Below are positions 1-8,769 of a stretch of 64,000 nucleotides of DNA, piece by piece. Under the pieces are notes generated by a model. That model ran no database searches, was not told the origin of the DNA, and saw nothing but the letters and a program-made list of their open reading frames with translations. The DNA lies in NCBI RefSeq assembly GCF_017744445.1, contig NZ_JAGIBH010000016.1:49344-113343 (forward strand). The letters run 5' to 3'. Within the stretch, counting starts at the first letter, position 1. Each line of letters starts with the position of its first letter. The stretch is from Caulobacter sp. GTDB taxonomy: Bacteria > Pseudomonadota > Alphaproteobacteria > Caulobacterales > Caulobacteraceae. The translations under genes and the position numbers were made by a program.

Positions 1-767
1 ACGATGATGTCCTGGTCCTGCATGGGCTGGCTACGCCAGACGCCGAGCGCGACGGTCAGTACGTCCAGGCCCAGCGCCTCGTACTGCGCCAGGATCTCGG
101 CCAGGTCGTAGGCGATCGTGTCTTCGGGCATGTCCGGGTTCGCCGTCCAGCAACCGTTCAGGGCGTGGACGAAGTCGAAGGCGATCTGGCCGTTTCCGGT
201 GTTGGCGCGGGCTTCGTCGTCGATCAGGTACCAGGAGATGACGCTGGTCCCGGCGGGCTTCAGCACGCGGGCGATCTCGCGCGCGAACTGGGCCTGATCG
301 GCCGCCAAGAGGTGGGTGAACACCGAGCCCAGCCAGACGAAGTCGAAACTCGCGTCCGGATAGGGAAAGACGAAGCGGCTGGCCGGCTGCGAGCCTTCCG
401 GATTATACCGGTCGCTGTGCATGTCGGCGTGGGTGAATTCGAAGCGCGCATCGCCGACGGCGATATTGGCGCGGCACCAGTCGATGGCCTGGGCCATGAC
501 GTCGAAGCCGGCATAGCGGCCGGTCTCGTCCAGATAGTCCACAAGCGGCGCGGCGGCGCGGCCGATGCCGCAGCCAACGTCCAGGATGGCGTGGTGGGGC
601 TGCAGGCCCGCGTCGATGAACAGCTGCTTGAACTGCTGGCCGACGCGCACGTAGTCGGCGTCGGCGGCGCCCACCAGGTGCCAGAGCTCTTGCGGCGCGG
701 TCACGGCGTCGTTCACGGGCGGTGCAGGCGACAACACGCGACGCAGCTTGGACAGGAAGGCCCGCAT
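1..767 (-). CDS. Class I SAM-dependent methyltransferase (3' end outside window)
   Basis: The first 255 codons are visible, starting at an ATG at 767; the C-terminus runs off the window edge. Residues 61-70 read ILDVGCGIGR, the glycine-rich motif I that binds S-adenosylmethionine in Rossmann-fold methyltransferases. A second acidic position (GFDVMAQAI) and an FDFVWLGSVFTHL segment match motifs II and IV of this fold. There is no signal peptide or membrane segment, so it is probably cytosolic. The substrate cannot be told from sequence. It lies downstream of a signal peptidase gene on the same strand, but the function is not obviously linked to it. Confident about the fold, not about the reaction. 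Confidence 0.8.
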   Translation of the reverse strand, partial: MRAFLSKLRRVLSPAPPVNDAVTAPQELWHLVGAADADYVRVGQQFKQLFIDAGLQPHHAILDVGCGIGRAAAPLVDYLDETGRYAGFDVMAQAIDWCRANIAVGDARFEFTHADMHSDRYNPEGSQPASRFVFPYPDASFDFVWLGSVFTHLLAADQAQFAREIARVLKPAGTSVISWYLIDDEARANTGNGQIAFDFVHALNGCWTANPDMPEDTIAYDLAEILAQYEALGLDVLTVALGVWRSQPMQDQDII

Positions 768-816
768 CCGATTCCCTCTACTCGAGCTGGCGCGGACCCT
801 AGCGGCGGTTGTGGGC

Positions 817-1608
817 TCAGCCAACCTTGCGGGCAGGTAGCGACTTGAAGGTGCGATCCAGGCGCAGGCCGTGGCCGTTCCACGAGAACAGCACCCGCTC
901 GGCGCGGCCGACCAGGTTCTCGGCCGGGATGAAGCCCATGCCCAGCTCCGGCGGAAGGTCGGCGTCGCGGGCCACGTCCCAGGCGCAGGAGGCATAACCC
1001 TTCGGCGTCGAGCCGGGGTTAAAGCGGCTGTCCAGCGAGTTGTCGCGATTGTCGCCCATCACGAAGTAGCAGCCGGCCGGTACGGTATAGACGCCGGTAT
1101 TGGCGGCCTGGGTGTCGGCGCCAAAGCTGTTGGTGGCGTAGGTGCGGCCATTGGGCAGGGTCTCGCGCAGGTGGCGGACCGGGATCGGCCAGGCGCCGGG
1201 CGAACCTTCGGCGTCGATGCCGGTGAGGGTCTGGGTCACCGGCGCGCCGTTGATGCGCACGACGCCGCCGCTCATCTGGATGCGGTCGCCGGGCAGGCCG
1301 ATGACCCGCTTGATCACGTCGGTGCGGCCGTCGCTGGGCTTCTTGAACACTACGATGTCGCCGCGCTCGGGCGCCTGGCCCAGCAGGCGGCCGTGGCCCA
1401 CGGGCGGGCTGAGCGGGATCGAGTGGCGGCTCACCCCGTACGGATATTTGGAGACCAGGATGTAGTCGCCGACCAGGAGGGTGGGCTGCATCGACTCCGA
1501 GGGGATCGTGAACGGCTGGCAGAAGACCGTGCGCGGGATCAGGAACACCACCAGCACGATGGCCATCGTCTTGGCGGTTTCGATCAGGCCTTCAGTCCAC
1601 TTGCGCAT
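817..1608 (-). CDS. Signal peptidase I (S26 family)
   Basis: 263 residues. An N-terminal membrane segment (about residues 12-28) is followed by box B, with PSESMQPTL containing the nucleophile Ser39. The general base is Lys100 in DVIKRVIGLPGD (box D), and box E is seen as GDNRDNSLDSR. These are the catalytic Ser/Lys pair and structural boxes of type I leader peptidases, which cleave signal peptides at the periplasmic face of the inner membrane. The start is supported by an AAGGGGACGG ribosome-binding site just upstream. The usual lepB neighbours (acpS, rnc, era) are absent, so this may be a second signal peptidase rather than the main one. That is inference, because the rest of the genome is not visible. 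Confidence 0.93.
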   Translation of the reverse strand: MRKWTEGLIETAKTMAIVLVVFLIPRTVFCQPFTIPSESMQPTLLVGDYILVSKYPYGVSRHSIPLSPPVGHGRLLGQAPERGDIVVFKKPSDGRTDVIKRVIGLPGDRIQMSGGVVRINGAPVTQTLTGIDAEGSPGAWPIPVRHLRETLPNGRTYATNSFGADTQAANTGVYTVPAGCYFVMGDNRDNSLDSRFNPGSTPKGYASCAWDVARDADLPPELGMGFIPAENLVGRAERVLFSWNGHGLRLDRTFKSLPARKVG

Positions 1609-1671
1609 CGCCGTCCCCTTGCTTGGCTCAAGTCAAGGTTAGGACGGCGAGCTTGGCTAAATCGTGGCGCG

Positions 1672-2238
1672 CTAGAGCACGGTCTTCAATTCCGGATGCT
1701 TGGGCGTGACGGGCGCGTAGAACGCCGCCAGCACCGCCAGGTCCTTCTCGTAGTCGCCGCTGGGCATCATCGCCGGGCCCAGGCCCACCACCTTGCGCTT
1801 GTAGTCCATGAAGCCGGGCACCATCGGCACGCCGGCCTTGAGGGCGATGTTGTAGAAGCCGGTCTTCCAGCCGCTGGCCTTGCCGCGCGTGCCCTCGGGC
1901 GCGATCGTCAGCATGAACTCGTCGCGGCGGGCGAACTCATCAGCCATGGCCTGGACTGTGTCGCGCGACTGCGAGCGGTCGATCGGCACGCCGCCGAGGT
2001 CCCTCATCAGGCGCTCGAACGGCCAGCGGAACAGCGAGGCCTTGCCCATGAAGCTGAGCTTCAGGTTCAGCGCGTCGGCCGCGCCCAGGAAATAAACGAA
2101 GTCCCAGTTACTGGTGTGCGGCGCGGCGATGATCACGAATTTGCGGGTCGTGGTCGGGGCGGAGCCCTCGATCGTCCAGCCCTCGCGCTTGAAGAAGGCG
2201 ACGAGGGACCAATTCACCACGCGGGCGAGCCAATGCAT
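1672..2238 (-). CDS. PlsC-like acyltransferase
   Basis: 188 residues. APHTSNWD gives the H-x4-D catalytic motif I of glycerophosphate acyltransferases, and PEGTRGK gives motif III, which binds the phosphate. A conserved GVPIDR segment sits between them. Short proteins of this layout transfer acyl chains to lysophospholipid-like acceptors at the inner membrane, but the exact acceptor is not known for this subgroup. The gene follows trpC on the same strand after a likely terminator, so it probably has its own promoter. A second PlsC-type gene occurs at 47990-48778. The family call is secure; the substrate is inferred only from the family. Confidence 0.85.
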   Translation of the reverse strand: MHWLARVVNWSLVAFFKREGWTIEGSAPTTTRKFVIIAAPHTSNWDFVYFLGAADALNLKLSFMGKASLFRWPFERLMRDLGGVPIDRSQSRDTVQAMADEFARRDEFMLTIAPEGTRGKASGWKTGFYNIALKAGVPMVPGFMDYKRKVVGLGPAMMPSGDYEKDLAVLAAFYAPVTPKHPELKTVL

Positions 2239-2293
2239 TCGCGTTTCCTCGCGCGGCCGTGTTCTTGTTGAGTAGACTGTGAGCGGGCGCGGG

Positions 2294-2312
2294 AAAAAAC
2301 GCCAGATGGCGC
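2294..2312 (-). terminator. Likely intrinsic terminator after trpC
   Basis: Read on the minus strand, CGCC-ATCT-GGCG forms a short hairpin followed at once by six T residues. It starts 14 nt beyond the trpC stop. The stem is short (4-5 bp), so termination may be partial. Confidence 0.5.
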
Positions 2313-2325
2313 GTACCCGATCCCG

Positions 2326-3114
2326 TCAGCCGATCAGGGTCTGGGTGGCCGTCGTGACGTCGGCGTTGCGCATCAGGCTTTCGCCCACGAGCATGGCCTT
2401 GGCGCCGGTCGCTTCCATCCGCACGACATCCTCGTGGGTGAAGATGCCGCTCTCGGTGACCAGCAGGGCGCCCTTGGGCGCCTGGGTCGACAGGCGTTCG
2501 GTGACGGCCAGGTCGACGACGAAGCTCTTCAGGTCGCGGTTGTTGATGCCCACGAGGTCCGAGCCCAGGACGCCGGCGCGAGCCATCTCGGCCTCGTCGT
2601 GGACCTCGACCAGGGCGTCCATGCCCAGGCGCTTGGCCTCGGCCATCAGCTCGGCGGCCAGCACGTCGTCGATCATCGCCAGGATGACCAGGATGGCGTC
2701 AGCGCCCAGGGCGCGGCTTTCAGCCACCTGCCAGGGATCGACCAGGAAGTCCTTGCGGATGCAGGGCAGGGCGGTAGCCGCGCGGGCGGCCACCAGATAC
2801 TCGTCGGCGCCCTGGAAGCTGGGGCCGTCCGTCAGCACGGACAGGCACGCCGCGCCGCCGGCCTCATAGGCGCGGGCCAGCACCGGCGGATCGAAGTCCT
2901 CGCGGATCAGGCCCTTGGAGGGCGAGGCCTTCTTGATCTCGGCGATCAGCGACAGCTTGCCAGGCGCATGATGGGCCTCCAGCGCGGCCTTGAAGCCACG
3001 CGGCGGCGTGGCGACCAGGGCGAGGGCGTCGACATCGGCCTGCGAGTGCTCGGCCTTGCGGCCTGCGACGTCCTCGCGCTTGTAGTTCGCAATCTTCGCC
3101 AGAATATCCGTCAC
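2326..3114 (-). CDS. trpC: Indole-3-glycerol phosphate synthase
   Basis: 262 residues. It converts carboxyphenylamino-deoxyribulose phosphate to indole-3-glycerol phosphate in tryptophan synthesis. The TIM-barrel signature is clear: IAEIKKASPSKG, LSVLTDGPSFQG, CIRKDFLVD, LVGINNRDLKSF and LLVTESGI hold the catalytic Lys/Glu and phosphate-binding residues of the family. I chose a GTG start at 3114 (protein begins MTDILAKIANYKR). An in-frame ATG further up would add residues translated from an intergenic palindromic repeat (MDPRFRGDDR...), which does not belong to the family. It is third in a trpG-trpD-trpC operon, separated from trpD by a 124-nt gap that contains the repeat. Confidence 0.96.
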   Translation of the reverse strand: MTDILAKIANYKREDVAGRKAEHSQADVDALALVATPPRGFKAALEAHHAPGKLSLIAEIKKASPSKGLIREDFDPPVLARAYEAGGAACLSVLTDGPSFQGADEYLVAARAATALPCIRKDFLVDPWQVAESRALGADAILVILAMIDDVLAAELMAEAKRLGMDALVEVHDEAEMARAGVLGSDLVGINNRDLKSFVVDLAVTERLSTQAPKGALLVTESGIFTHEDVVRMEATGAKAMLVGESLMRNADVTTATQTLIG

Positions 3115-3129
3115 GAGCAAACCCCCACA

Positions 3130-3221
3130 CCGATCATCCCCGCGAAAGCGGGGATCCAAGCGGCCTTGGCCGAGTTCGCGGCGGACTCAGCTTGGGTCCC
3201 CGCTTTCGCGGGGATGATCGG
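3130..3221. repeat. Paired REP-like palindrome between trpD and trpC
   Basis: Two 32-nt arms in inverted orientation (3130-3161 and 3190-3221), each containing the inner palindrome CCCCGCGAAAGCGGGG or its CGCTTTCGCG partner, are separated by 28 nt. Near-identical arms recur at 21301-21410, and a diverged version at 32662-32789. The layout is that of a REPIN (two REP units head to head). It lies inside the trp operon, so its transcript could fold into a long hairpin between trpD and trpC. Confidence 0.85.
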
Positions 3222-3238
3222 ATGAAGGTAAATGTCGG

Positions 3239-4264
3239 TCACGCGGGGACTTCCGTATTGGTGGCGGCCACCAGGCCGGCCAGCGCCGCCTTGGCTCGGC
3301 CTTCGTCGATGACGTCGGCGGCCAGTTCGATGCCTTCGACCAGGGTCTCGACCTTGTCGGCCACCAGGAAGGCGGCGGCGGCGTTCAGCAGCACGATGTC
3401 GCGATAGGCGCCCTTTTCGCCGTCGAACAGGCGGGTCAGGGCGGCGGCGTTGAATTCGGGATCACCGCCGGTGATGTCGGCCAGCGAGGCGCGGGGCAGG
3501 CCCACGGCTTCCGGCGTAATCGTGAACAGGTGGATGCGGCCGTCGCGCCATTCGGCGACCTCGGTCTCGCCCGTGGTGGTCAGCTCGTCCATGCCCGAGC
3601 CGTGCACCGACCAGGCGCGCTCGGCGCCCAGCGCGCCCAGCGCCTTGGCGATCGGCTCGACAAAGCGCGGGGCCGAGACGCCGACCACCTGCCGCTTGGC
3701 GCCGGCCGGATTGGTCAGCGGGCCCAGCAGGTTGAAGATCGTGCGGAAGCCCAGCTGCTGGCGGATCGGCGAGACGTGCTTCATCGCCCCGTGGTGGGCC
3801 TGGGCGAACAGGAAGCAGATGCCGGCCTCGTCCAGCGCCTTGCGCTGCTGCTCGCGCGTGGCGTCGATATTGACGCCCAGGGCGATCAGGACGTCGGCGG
3901 TGCCGGACTTCGACGTGATGGCGCGGTTGCCGTGTTTGGCGACCTTCAGGCCCCCACCGGCGGCGACGAAGCCGACGGCGGTGGAGATGTTCAGCGTGTG
4001 CAGGCCATCGCCGCCGGTGCCGCAGACGTCGATGACGTCGTACGGGTGCTCCAGCTGCACGGCGGCGCGGCGCATGGCGCGGGCGCAGGCGGCGATCTCA
4101 CCGACCGTCTCGCCCCGCAGGCGCATGGCGGTGACGGCGGCGGCCACCTGGGCCGGGGTCGGTTCGCCACGCAGGCAGGCGGCGAAGAAGACCTCGGCGT
4201 CTTCGTCGCCCAGGGTCTGGCCGTCGGCCAGCTTGGCCAGCAGCGGCTTGAAGGCGTCGGACAT
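3239..4264 (-). CDS. trpD: Anthranilate phosphoribosyltransferase
   Basis: 341 residues from the ATG at 4264. It joins anthranilate to phosphoribosyl pyrophosphate, the second step of the tryptophan branch. Diagnostic segments are DVCGTGGDG (PRPP pyrophosphate binding), KHGNRAITSKSGTADVLIALG, and FRTIFNLLGPLTNPA. The length is typical. The ATG lies only 2 nt after the trpG stop, so the two genes are translationally coupled. A much longer in-frame reading extends upstream into trpG but has no family similarity and was discarded. Confidence 0.97.
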   Translation of the reverse strand: MSDAFKPLLAKLADGQTLGDEDAEVFFAACLRGEPTPAQVAAAVTAMRLRGETVGEIAACARAMRRAAVQLEHPYDVIDVCGTGGDGLHTLNISTAVGFVAAGGGLKVAKHGNRAITSKSGTADVLIALGVNIDATREQQRKALDEAGICFLFAQAHHGAMKHVSPIRQQLGFRTIFNLLGPLTNPAGAKRQVVGVSAPRFVEPIAKALGALGAERAWSVHGSGMDELTTTGETEVAEWRDGRIHLFTITPEAVGLPRASLADITGGDPEFNAAALTRLFDGEKGAYRDIVLLNAAAAFLVADKVETLVEGIELAADVIDEGRAKAALAGLVAATNTEVPA

Positions 4265-4266
4265 GG

Positions 4267-4863
4267 CTAGACCCAGATCTGCGCGTCGCGCTTGACGTTG
4301 GCCAGGTCCATGAAGTTGGCCAGCATCTGGTGGCCGCCTTCGGTGGCGATCGATTCCGGATGGAACTGGACGCCGAACACCGGGCGCGTCTTGTGCTGCA
4401 CGCCCATGATTTCGCCGTCGTCGGTCCAGGCGGTCACTTCCAGGTCGGCGGGAAGATCCTCGCGGCGGACGGCCAGCGAGTGGTAACGCGTGGCGGTGAA
4501 CGGGTTGGGCAGGCCCTTGAAGATGCCCTTGTCGTCGTGGCGGACCTTGCTGACCTTGCCGTGCATCACAGCCTTGGCGCGGATGACTTCGCCGCCATAG
4601 GCTTGGCCGATGGCCTGGTGGCCCAGGCACACGCCCAGGATCGGCAGGCCCTCGGGCGCGGCCTGCAGCAGCGGCAGGCAGATGCCGGCCTGGTGGGGGG
4701 CCTTGGGGCCGGGCGACAGCAGGACGGCGGCCGGCGCCAGGCCCAGGGCCTCCTGCACGGTCAGCGCGTCGTTGCGGTAGACGACCGTCTCGGCCCCCAG
4801 CTCGTTCAGATAGTGGACGAGGTTGTAGGTAAAGCTGTCGTAGTTATCGATGACGAGGATCAT
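4267..4863 (-). CDS. trpG: Anthranilate synthase component II (glutamine amidotransferase)
   Basis: 198 residues, a class I amidotransferase. The nucleophile is Cys79 in GVCLGHQAIG, and the triad is completed by His168 and Glu170 in QFHPES. It supplies ammonia from glutamine to TrpE, which is encoded about 0.35 kb away in a different transcription unit on the same strand. It is first in the trpGDC operon. A sequence matching the Caulobacter housekeeping -10 (GCTAGAAC) lies 22-29 nt upstream of the start. A stand-alone trpG is usual where trpE and trpG are not fused. Confidence 0.96.
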   Translation of the reverse strand: MILVIDNYDSFTYNLVHYLNELGAETVVYRNDALTVQEALGLAPAAVLLSPGPKAPHQAGICLPLLQAAPEGLPILGVCLGHQAIGQAYGGEVIRAKAVMHGKVSKVRHDDKGIFKGLPNPFTATRYHSLAVRREDLPADLEVTAWTDDGEIMGVQHKTRPVFGVQFHPESIATEGGHQMLANFMDLANVKRDAQIWV

Positions 4864-4884
4864 GACGCCGCCTTTCGAGGTGCG

Positions 4885-4892
4885 GTTCTAGC
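4885..4892 (-). promoter_or_regulatory. Candidate -10 element for trpGDC
   Basis: On the minus strand this reads GCTAGAAC, an exact match to the Caulobacter sigma-73 -10 consensus GCTANAWC. No convincing -35 was found at the right spacing, so confidence is low. Confidence 0.35.
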
Positions 4893-4978
4893 CTGCGTGA
4901 AGCCTTTGTGTAGCGGCATTTTCGCGCGCGGCTTTCAGTTACGGTTACAGCGGTCGCGGTCTCAAGCATCATATGGGC

Positions 4979-5185
4979 ATGGACCCGCGTGATTCCGCCC
5001 TGGACCCTGTCGCCGTCGCCTATGTCCGCGCTCTGCTGCGGCCGAAGACGCGCATCCAGAAGATGGCGCCGGTGCTGGCCGCCGCGGCCTTCGCCGCGAT
5101 CTGTGCGCTGAGCTTCGCCACGGTGATGGTGCTGGCGCCGCCCGCGGTCACTCAGCACCTCCCGGACGATCGCCTGGGCGACTAG
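4979..5185 (+). CDS. Small single-pass membrane protein, function unknown
   Basis: 68 residues from the ATG at 4979; an ATG two codons earlier is an alternative. A soluble, charged N-terminus (MDPRDSALDP...RPKTRIQKM) is followed by one strongly hydrophobic helix (about residues 29-52, rich in Ala and ending in VMVLAPP) and a short polar tail. I recognise no family. It is divergent from trpG and convergent with trpE. The clean membrane helix, positive-inside flank and high-GC codon pattern suggest a real gene, but this rests on composition alone. Confidence 0.55.
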   Translation: MDPRDSALDPVAVAYVRALLRPKTRIQKMAPVLAAAAFAAICALSFATVMVLAPPAVTQHLPDDRLGD

Positions 5186-5213
5186 TCCTCAAGCGGTGAA
5201 ACAGCCCTAAGGC

Positions 5214-6749
5214 TCAGCTGAATCGCCAGGCTTCCTCGGCCGCGCGCTTGAGGGCGCGGGACTTGTGCAGGGTCTCGTCGTACTCGGCGTCCGGATCGCT
5301 GTCGGCGACGATGCCGCCGCCGGCCTGGACGTACATCATGCCGTCCTTGACCAGCGCCGTGCGCAGCACGATGCAGGTGTCGACCGAGCCGTCGGCGCCG
5401 AAATAGCCGACCGCGCCGGCATAGCCGATGCCGCGCTTTTCGACTTCCAGCTCGTCGATGATCTCCATGGCCCGCACCTTGGGCGCGCCCGAGAGGGTGC
5501 CGGCGGGCAGGGCGGCCATCAGCACGTCGACCGGATCGACGCCGTCGGGGGCCGTGCCCTCGACGTTCGAGACGATGTGCATCACGTGGCTGTAGCGCTC
5601 GATCTTGAAGCTCTCGGTCACGCGGACGTTCGGGCCCTTGGGGCGCTCGGCCGGGGCATTGCGGCCCTGGTGGTTCAGCATGGCCACGCGGCCGACGTCG
5701 TTGCGGCCCAGGTCCAGCAGCATCAGGTGTTCGGCGCGCTCCTTGGGATCGGCCAGCAGTTCGGCTTCCAGCGCCGCGTCCTGCTCGGGCGTGGCGCCGC
5801 GCGGACGGGTGCCGGCGATCGGCCGGATGGTGATCTTGTTATCGCGCAGGCGGACCAGGATCTCGGGGCTGGAACCGACCAGGTTGAAGCCGTCCAGGTT
5901 CAGGAAGAACAGGAACGGCGACGGGTTGGTCCGGCGCAGCGAGCGGTACAGCGCGAACGGCGGCAGGTCGAAGGGCGCGCGGAAGCGGTGGCTGGCCACG
6001 ACCTGGAAGATGTCGCCGGCGGCGATGTAGTCCTTGGCTTTGGCGACCACGTCGGCGTAGTCGGCGCGGCTGACCGGGGTGGTGAACTCCATCGGATCGC
6101 GGGCCGGACGCGGGGCGTCGTGGCCCAGCGGACGGTGCAGGTCGGCCATGACCGTCTCGATCCGCATGCGGGCGGCGGCATAGGCGTCCTGGGCCGAGAC
6201 GCCGGCTTGCGGGCGTACGGCCGTGGTCAGGATGATCTCCTGGGCGATGGCGTCGAAGATCGCGACGATCTGCGGACGGGTCATGATCCCGTCCGGCAGG
6301 CCCAGCGTATCCTCGTTGATGTCGGGCAGGCGCTCGACCAGGCGCACCAGGTCATAGCCCAGGGCGCCGAACACGCCGGCGGCCATCGGTGGCAGGCCTT
6401 TGGGCAGGTCCATGCGCGAACGAGCGACCAGGTCACGCAGGCTGTCCAGCGCGCCGCCCGGCTGGGGCGTGTAGCGGCCGGCGGCGATGTCGTCGCCTTC
6501 CGCGATCTCGGCCTGGTCGCCGCGGCAGCGCCAAACCAGGTCCGGGTTCATGGTCACGATCGAGTAGCGACCGCGCCAGGTCCCGCCTTCGACGCTCTCG
6601 AACAGGAAGCTGTAGGGACGCGTCTGGGCGATCTTCAGATAGGCCGAGACCGGGGTCTCGAGATCATCGATCAGACGGGTCCAGACGACCTGCTGCCGTC
6701 CGGAATCATAGGCTTCCGAAAAGGCGTCGAACGCGGGTTCCAGACTCAT
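5214..6749 (-). CDS. trpE: Anthranilate synthase component I
   Basis: 511 residues. It converts chorismate to anthranilate with ammonia from TrpG. The C-terminal chorismate-binding domain is clear: SSPEILVRL, PIAGTRPRG, ELLADPKERAEHLMLLDLGRND, ALPAGTLSGAPKVRAMEII and GAVGYFG. The N-terminal part carries the SYLK/LLES-type feedback region seen as RPYSFLFESVEGG, so tryptophan inhibition is expected. The ATG overlaps the stop of the upstream PpiD-type gene by 1 nt (TAATG on the coding strand), so translation is coupled to a periplasmic chaperone rather than to trpG. That pairing is odd in function. No leader peptide or attenuator was seen. Confidence 0.97.
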   Translation of the reverse strand: MSLEPAFDAFSEAYDSGRQQVVWTRLIDDLETPVSAYLKIAQTRPYSFLFESVEGGTWRGRYSIVTMNPDLVWRCRGDQAEIAEGDDIAAGRYTPQPGGALDSLRDLVARSRMDLPKGLPPMAAGVFGALGYDLVRLVERLPDINEDTLGLPDGIMTRPQIVAIFDAIAQEIILTTAVRPQAGVSAQDAYAAARMRIETVMADLHRPLGHDAPRPARDPMEFTTPVSRADYADVVAKAKDYIAAGDIFQVVASHRFRAPFDLPPFALYRSLRRTNPSPFLFFLNLDGFNLVGSSPEILVRLRDNKITIRPIAGTRPRGATPEQDAALEAELLADPKERAEHLMLLDLGRNDVGRVAMLNHQGRNAPAERPKGPNVRVTESFKIERYSHVMHIVSNVEGTAPDGVDPVDVLMAALPAGTLSGAPKVRAMEIIDELEVEKRGIGYAGAVGYFGADGSVDTCIVLRTALVKDGMMYVQAGGGIVADSDPDAEYDETLHKSRALKRAAEEAWRFS

Positions 6750-8710
6750 TACTCGGCTTTCTTTCCAGCCTTGGCGTCCTGCGCCTTGGCCAGGGCGTCG
6801 GTGTCGACGCCGATGGCCTGGCGCGCCAGGGTCAGGTTGCTCTTGGTCTTCAGCTGCGTCTTGGCGGCGTTGCGCGAGGCCTCGCCCAGATCCCGCATCA
6901 GGCCGCCGGCCGTCTGCTGCTGGGTGAAGGCGGCGATCTGGGCCACCTGGGCCGACGGGGCGGCCTTCACGCCTTCCAGCTTGGCGACGACATAGGCCTC
7001 GCCCTGCTGGCCGGCGCGGGCGACGAAGGTTTCACCCGACTTGGCCGAGAAGGCCGCGCCCAGGAACTCCTGGCCCAGGCCCATGTGCTGGCGGGCGTTC
7101 TGGCGCGACAGGCCGGCGACCTTCTGGACCTTGGACTGGGCCGAGGCGGCGACGGCGTCCAGGCTCTCGCCCTTCTTGACGCGAGCGGCCAGGGCGTCGG
7201 CCTTGGCCTTGAGGCGCTTGCCCATCTCCTGGTTCAGCCAGATGCCGGTCAGTTGCGGCTTGATCTCGGCCAGGGGCGGCATGGCGGCCGGATTAATCTT
7301 CTCGACCTTCACGGCGTAATATTCGCCCTTGCCCAGCTCGACCAGTTCGCTCTCGCCGCCTTGCGACAGGCCGAAAGCGGTCTTGATGATGTCAGGGGTC
7401 AGGCCGACGGCCGGCTGGCCGACCGGGTCCGTGCCCTGAGCGGTCAGCGGGGCGGTCGTGGCGACCATGGCGCCGGCCTTGGTGGCGGCGGCGATCAGGT
7501 CGGCGCCGGCGTCGTGGGCGTCCTGATAGGCCTGGGTCTGGTCATAGGCCTTGCTCTGGGCGGCCTGGGCGCGAACCTCTGCCTCGATCTGCGGACGGAC
7601 GCTCTCTAGCGTGGCCACGACGCCCGGGGTGACCTTGGTGACCTTGATCACCGAGATGCCCAGCTCGCCGGCGATCGGCGCGCTGACCTGGCCGGCGGGC
7701 AGGGTGAAGGCAGCGTCGGCGACCTTGCGGTCTGGCACGGCGGTCTTGGGCTTGTCGGTCAGGACGAGCGGGGTCTTGCCATAGGCCTTGGCCACGGCAA
7801 CCGGATCCTCGCCCTTCTTCAGGCGGTCGGAGATCGCGGCGGCGGCCTTGGCGTCCGGGGCGGCGATCTGGATCAGCGAGCGGGTTTCCGGCTTGGCCAG
7901 GCTGTCCTTGCGGAAGTCGAAGGCCTTCTGCACGGCGGCCTGGTCGATCGTGACGGTCGGCTCAAGAGCCTTGGCGCTGACGCGCATGATCGACAGCACG
8001 CGGGTTTCCGGACGCGTCAGGCGCTCGGCGTTTTCCTTCATGAAGGCGGTCAGCTGGGCGTCGGTCGGCGGCGCGGGGCGCTCCACCGAAGCCGGGTTCA
8101 CGGCGAAGGCGGCCACGTCGCGGGCTTCCAGCAGGTAGGCGCCTTGTAGGGCGGCGTAGACGCGCGGGGCCTTCAGGCCGTCGGCCACGGCCGAGAAAAA
8201 GTGGGCGTTGGCGATCTCGTCGCGCAGCGAGGCCTCATAGGCCTGCGGCGTGATGCCGTTCTGAGCCAGCAGCGCGGCGTAGGCCTGCTGGTCGAACTTG
8301 CCGGTGATCGGGCTGAACGGACGCTGGCCGGGCGGCAGGGCGCTCATCTGCTGGTGAACGATGTCGCCGACCAGCTTGTCCGACGGGGCCACGCCCATCT
8401 TCTGGATCGCGGCGGCCATCGATTCCTGCAGGGTCAGCTCCTGGACGATCTGGCGGTCGATGCCGCGCTCGACGGCCAGGTCAGGGGTGATGGCCTCACC
8501 GCCGCGCTGTTCCATCGCCTTGCGATAGTTGTCGAAGCGCGCCTTGAAGTCCTGGGCCGACATCGTGCGCGACCCGGCGCTGATGACACCCGAGCCTTGC
8601 GGGCCCTTGAACACGTCGCTGATGCCGAAGATGGCGAAGCTGACGATCAGCAGGCCAAACAGCAGCACCGCGAACGGCGATTTGGCGAAGGAGCGGAAAC
8701 CGGCGAGCAT
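6749..8710 (-). CDS. PpiD-type membrane-anchored periplasmic chaperone / peptidyl-prolyl isomerase
   Basis: 653 residues from the ATG at 8710, with GGAAGG about 13 nt upstream. Residues 1-35 (MLAGFRSFAKSPFAVLLFGLLIVSFAIFGISD) form an uncleaved membrane anchor. A SurA_N-like region follows (DLAVERGIDRQIVQELTLQESMAAAIQKMGV), then a parvulin-like region and a second SurA-like segment near the C-terminus. This is the layout of PpiD, which assists folding of newly secreted proteins. The parvulin domain is diverged, so isomerase activity is uncertain. It is divergent from tpiA and overlaps trpE by 1 nt. Confidence 0.88.
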   Translation of the reverse strand: MLAGFRSFAKSPFAVLLFGLLIVSFAIFGISDVFKGPQGSGVISAGSRTMSAQDFKARFDNYRKAMEQRGGEAITPDLAVERGIDRQIVQELTLQESMAAAIQKMGVAPSDKLVGDIVHQQMSALPPGQRPFSPITGKFDQQAYAALLAQNGITPQAYEASLRDEIANAHFFSAVADGLKAPRVYAALQGAYLLEARDVAAFAVNPASVERPAPPTDAQLTAFMKENAERLTRPETRVLSIMRVSAKALEPTVTIDQAAVQKAFDFRKDSLAKPETRSLIQIAAPDAKAAAAISDRLKKGEDPVAVAKAYGKTPLVLTDKPKTAVPDRKVADAAFTLPAGQVSAPIAGELGISVIKVTKVTPGVVATLESVRPQIEAEVRAQAAQSKAYDQTQAYQDAHDAGADLIAAATKAGAMVATTAPLTAQGTDPVGQPAVGLTPDIIKTAFGLSQGGESELVELGKGEYYAVKVEKINPAAMPPLAEIKPQLTGIWLNQEMGKRLKAKADALAARVKKGESLDAVAASAQSKVQKVAGLSRQNARQHMGLGQEFLGAAFSAKSGETFVARAGQQGEAYVVAKLEGVKAAPSAQVAQIAAFTQQQTAGGLMRDLGEASRNAAKTQLKTKSNLTLARQAIGVDTDALAKAQDAKAGKKAE

Positions 8711-8769
8711 GCGATCGAAAACCTTCCAGGGGACCGCCAAGCGAACAGGCAAAGCGGTCGAGAGCAGCG

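Noticed and set aside
4864..4978. trp attenuator or leader peptide
   Set aside because: No short Trp-rich frame with alternative hairpins was found upstream of trpG; trpE is behind the chaperone gene.
4631..5158. Extension of trpD or minus-strand frames upstream of trpG
   Set aside because: They overlap trpG and have no family similarity.
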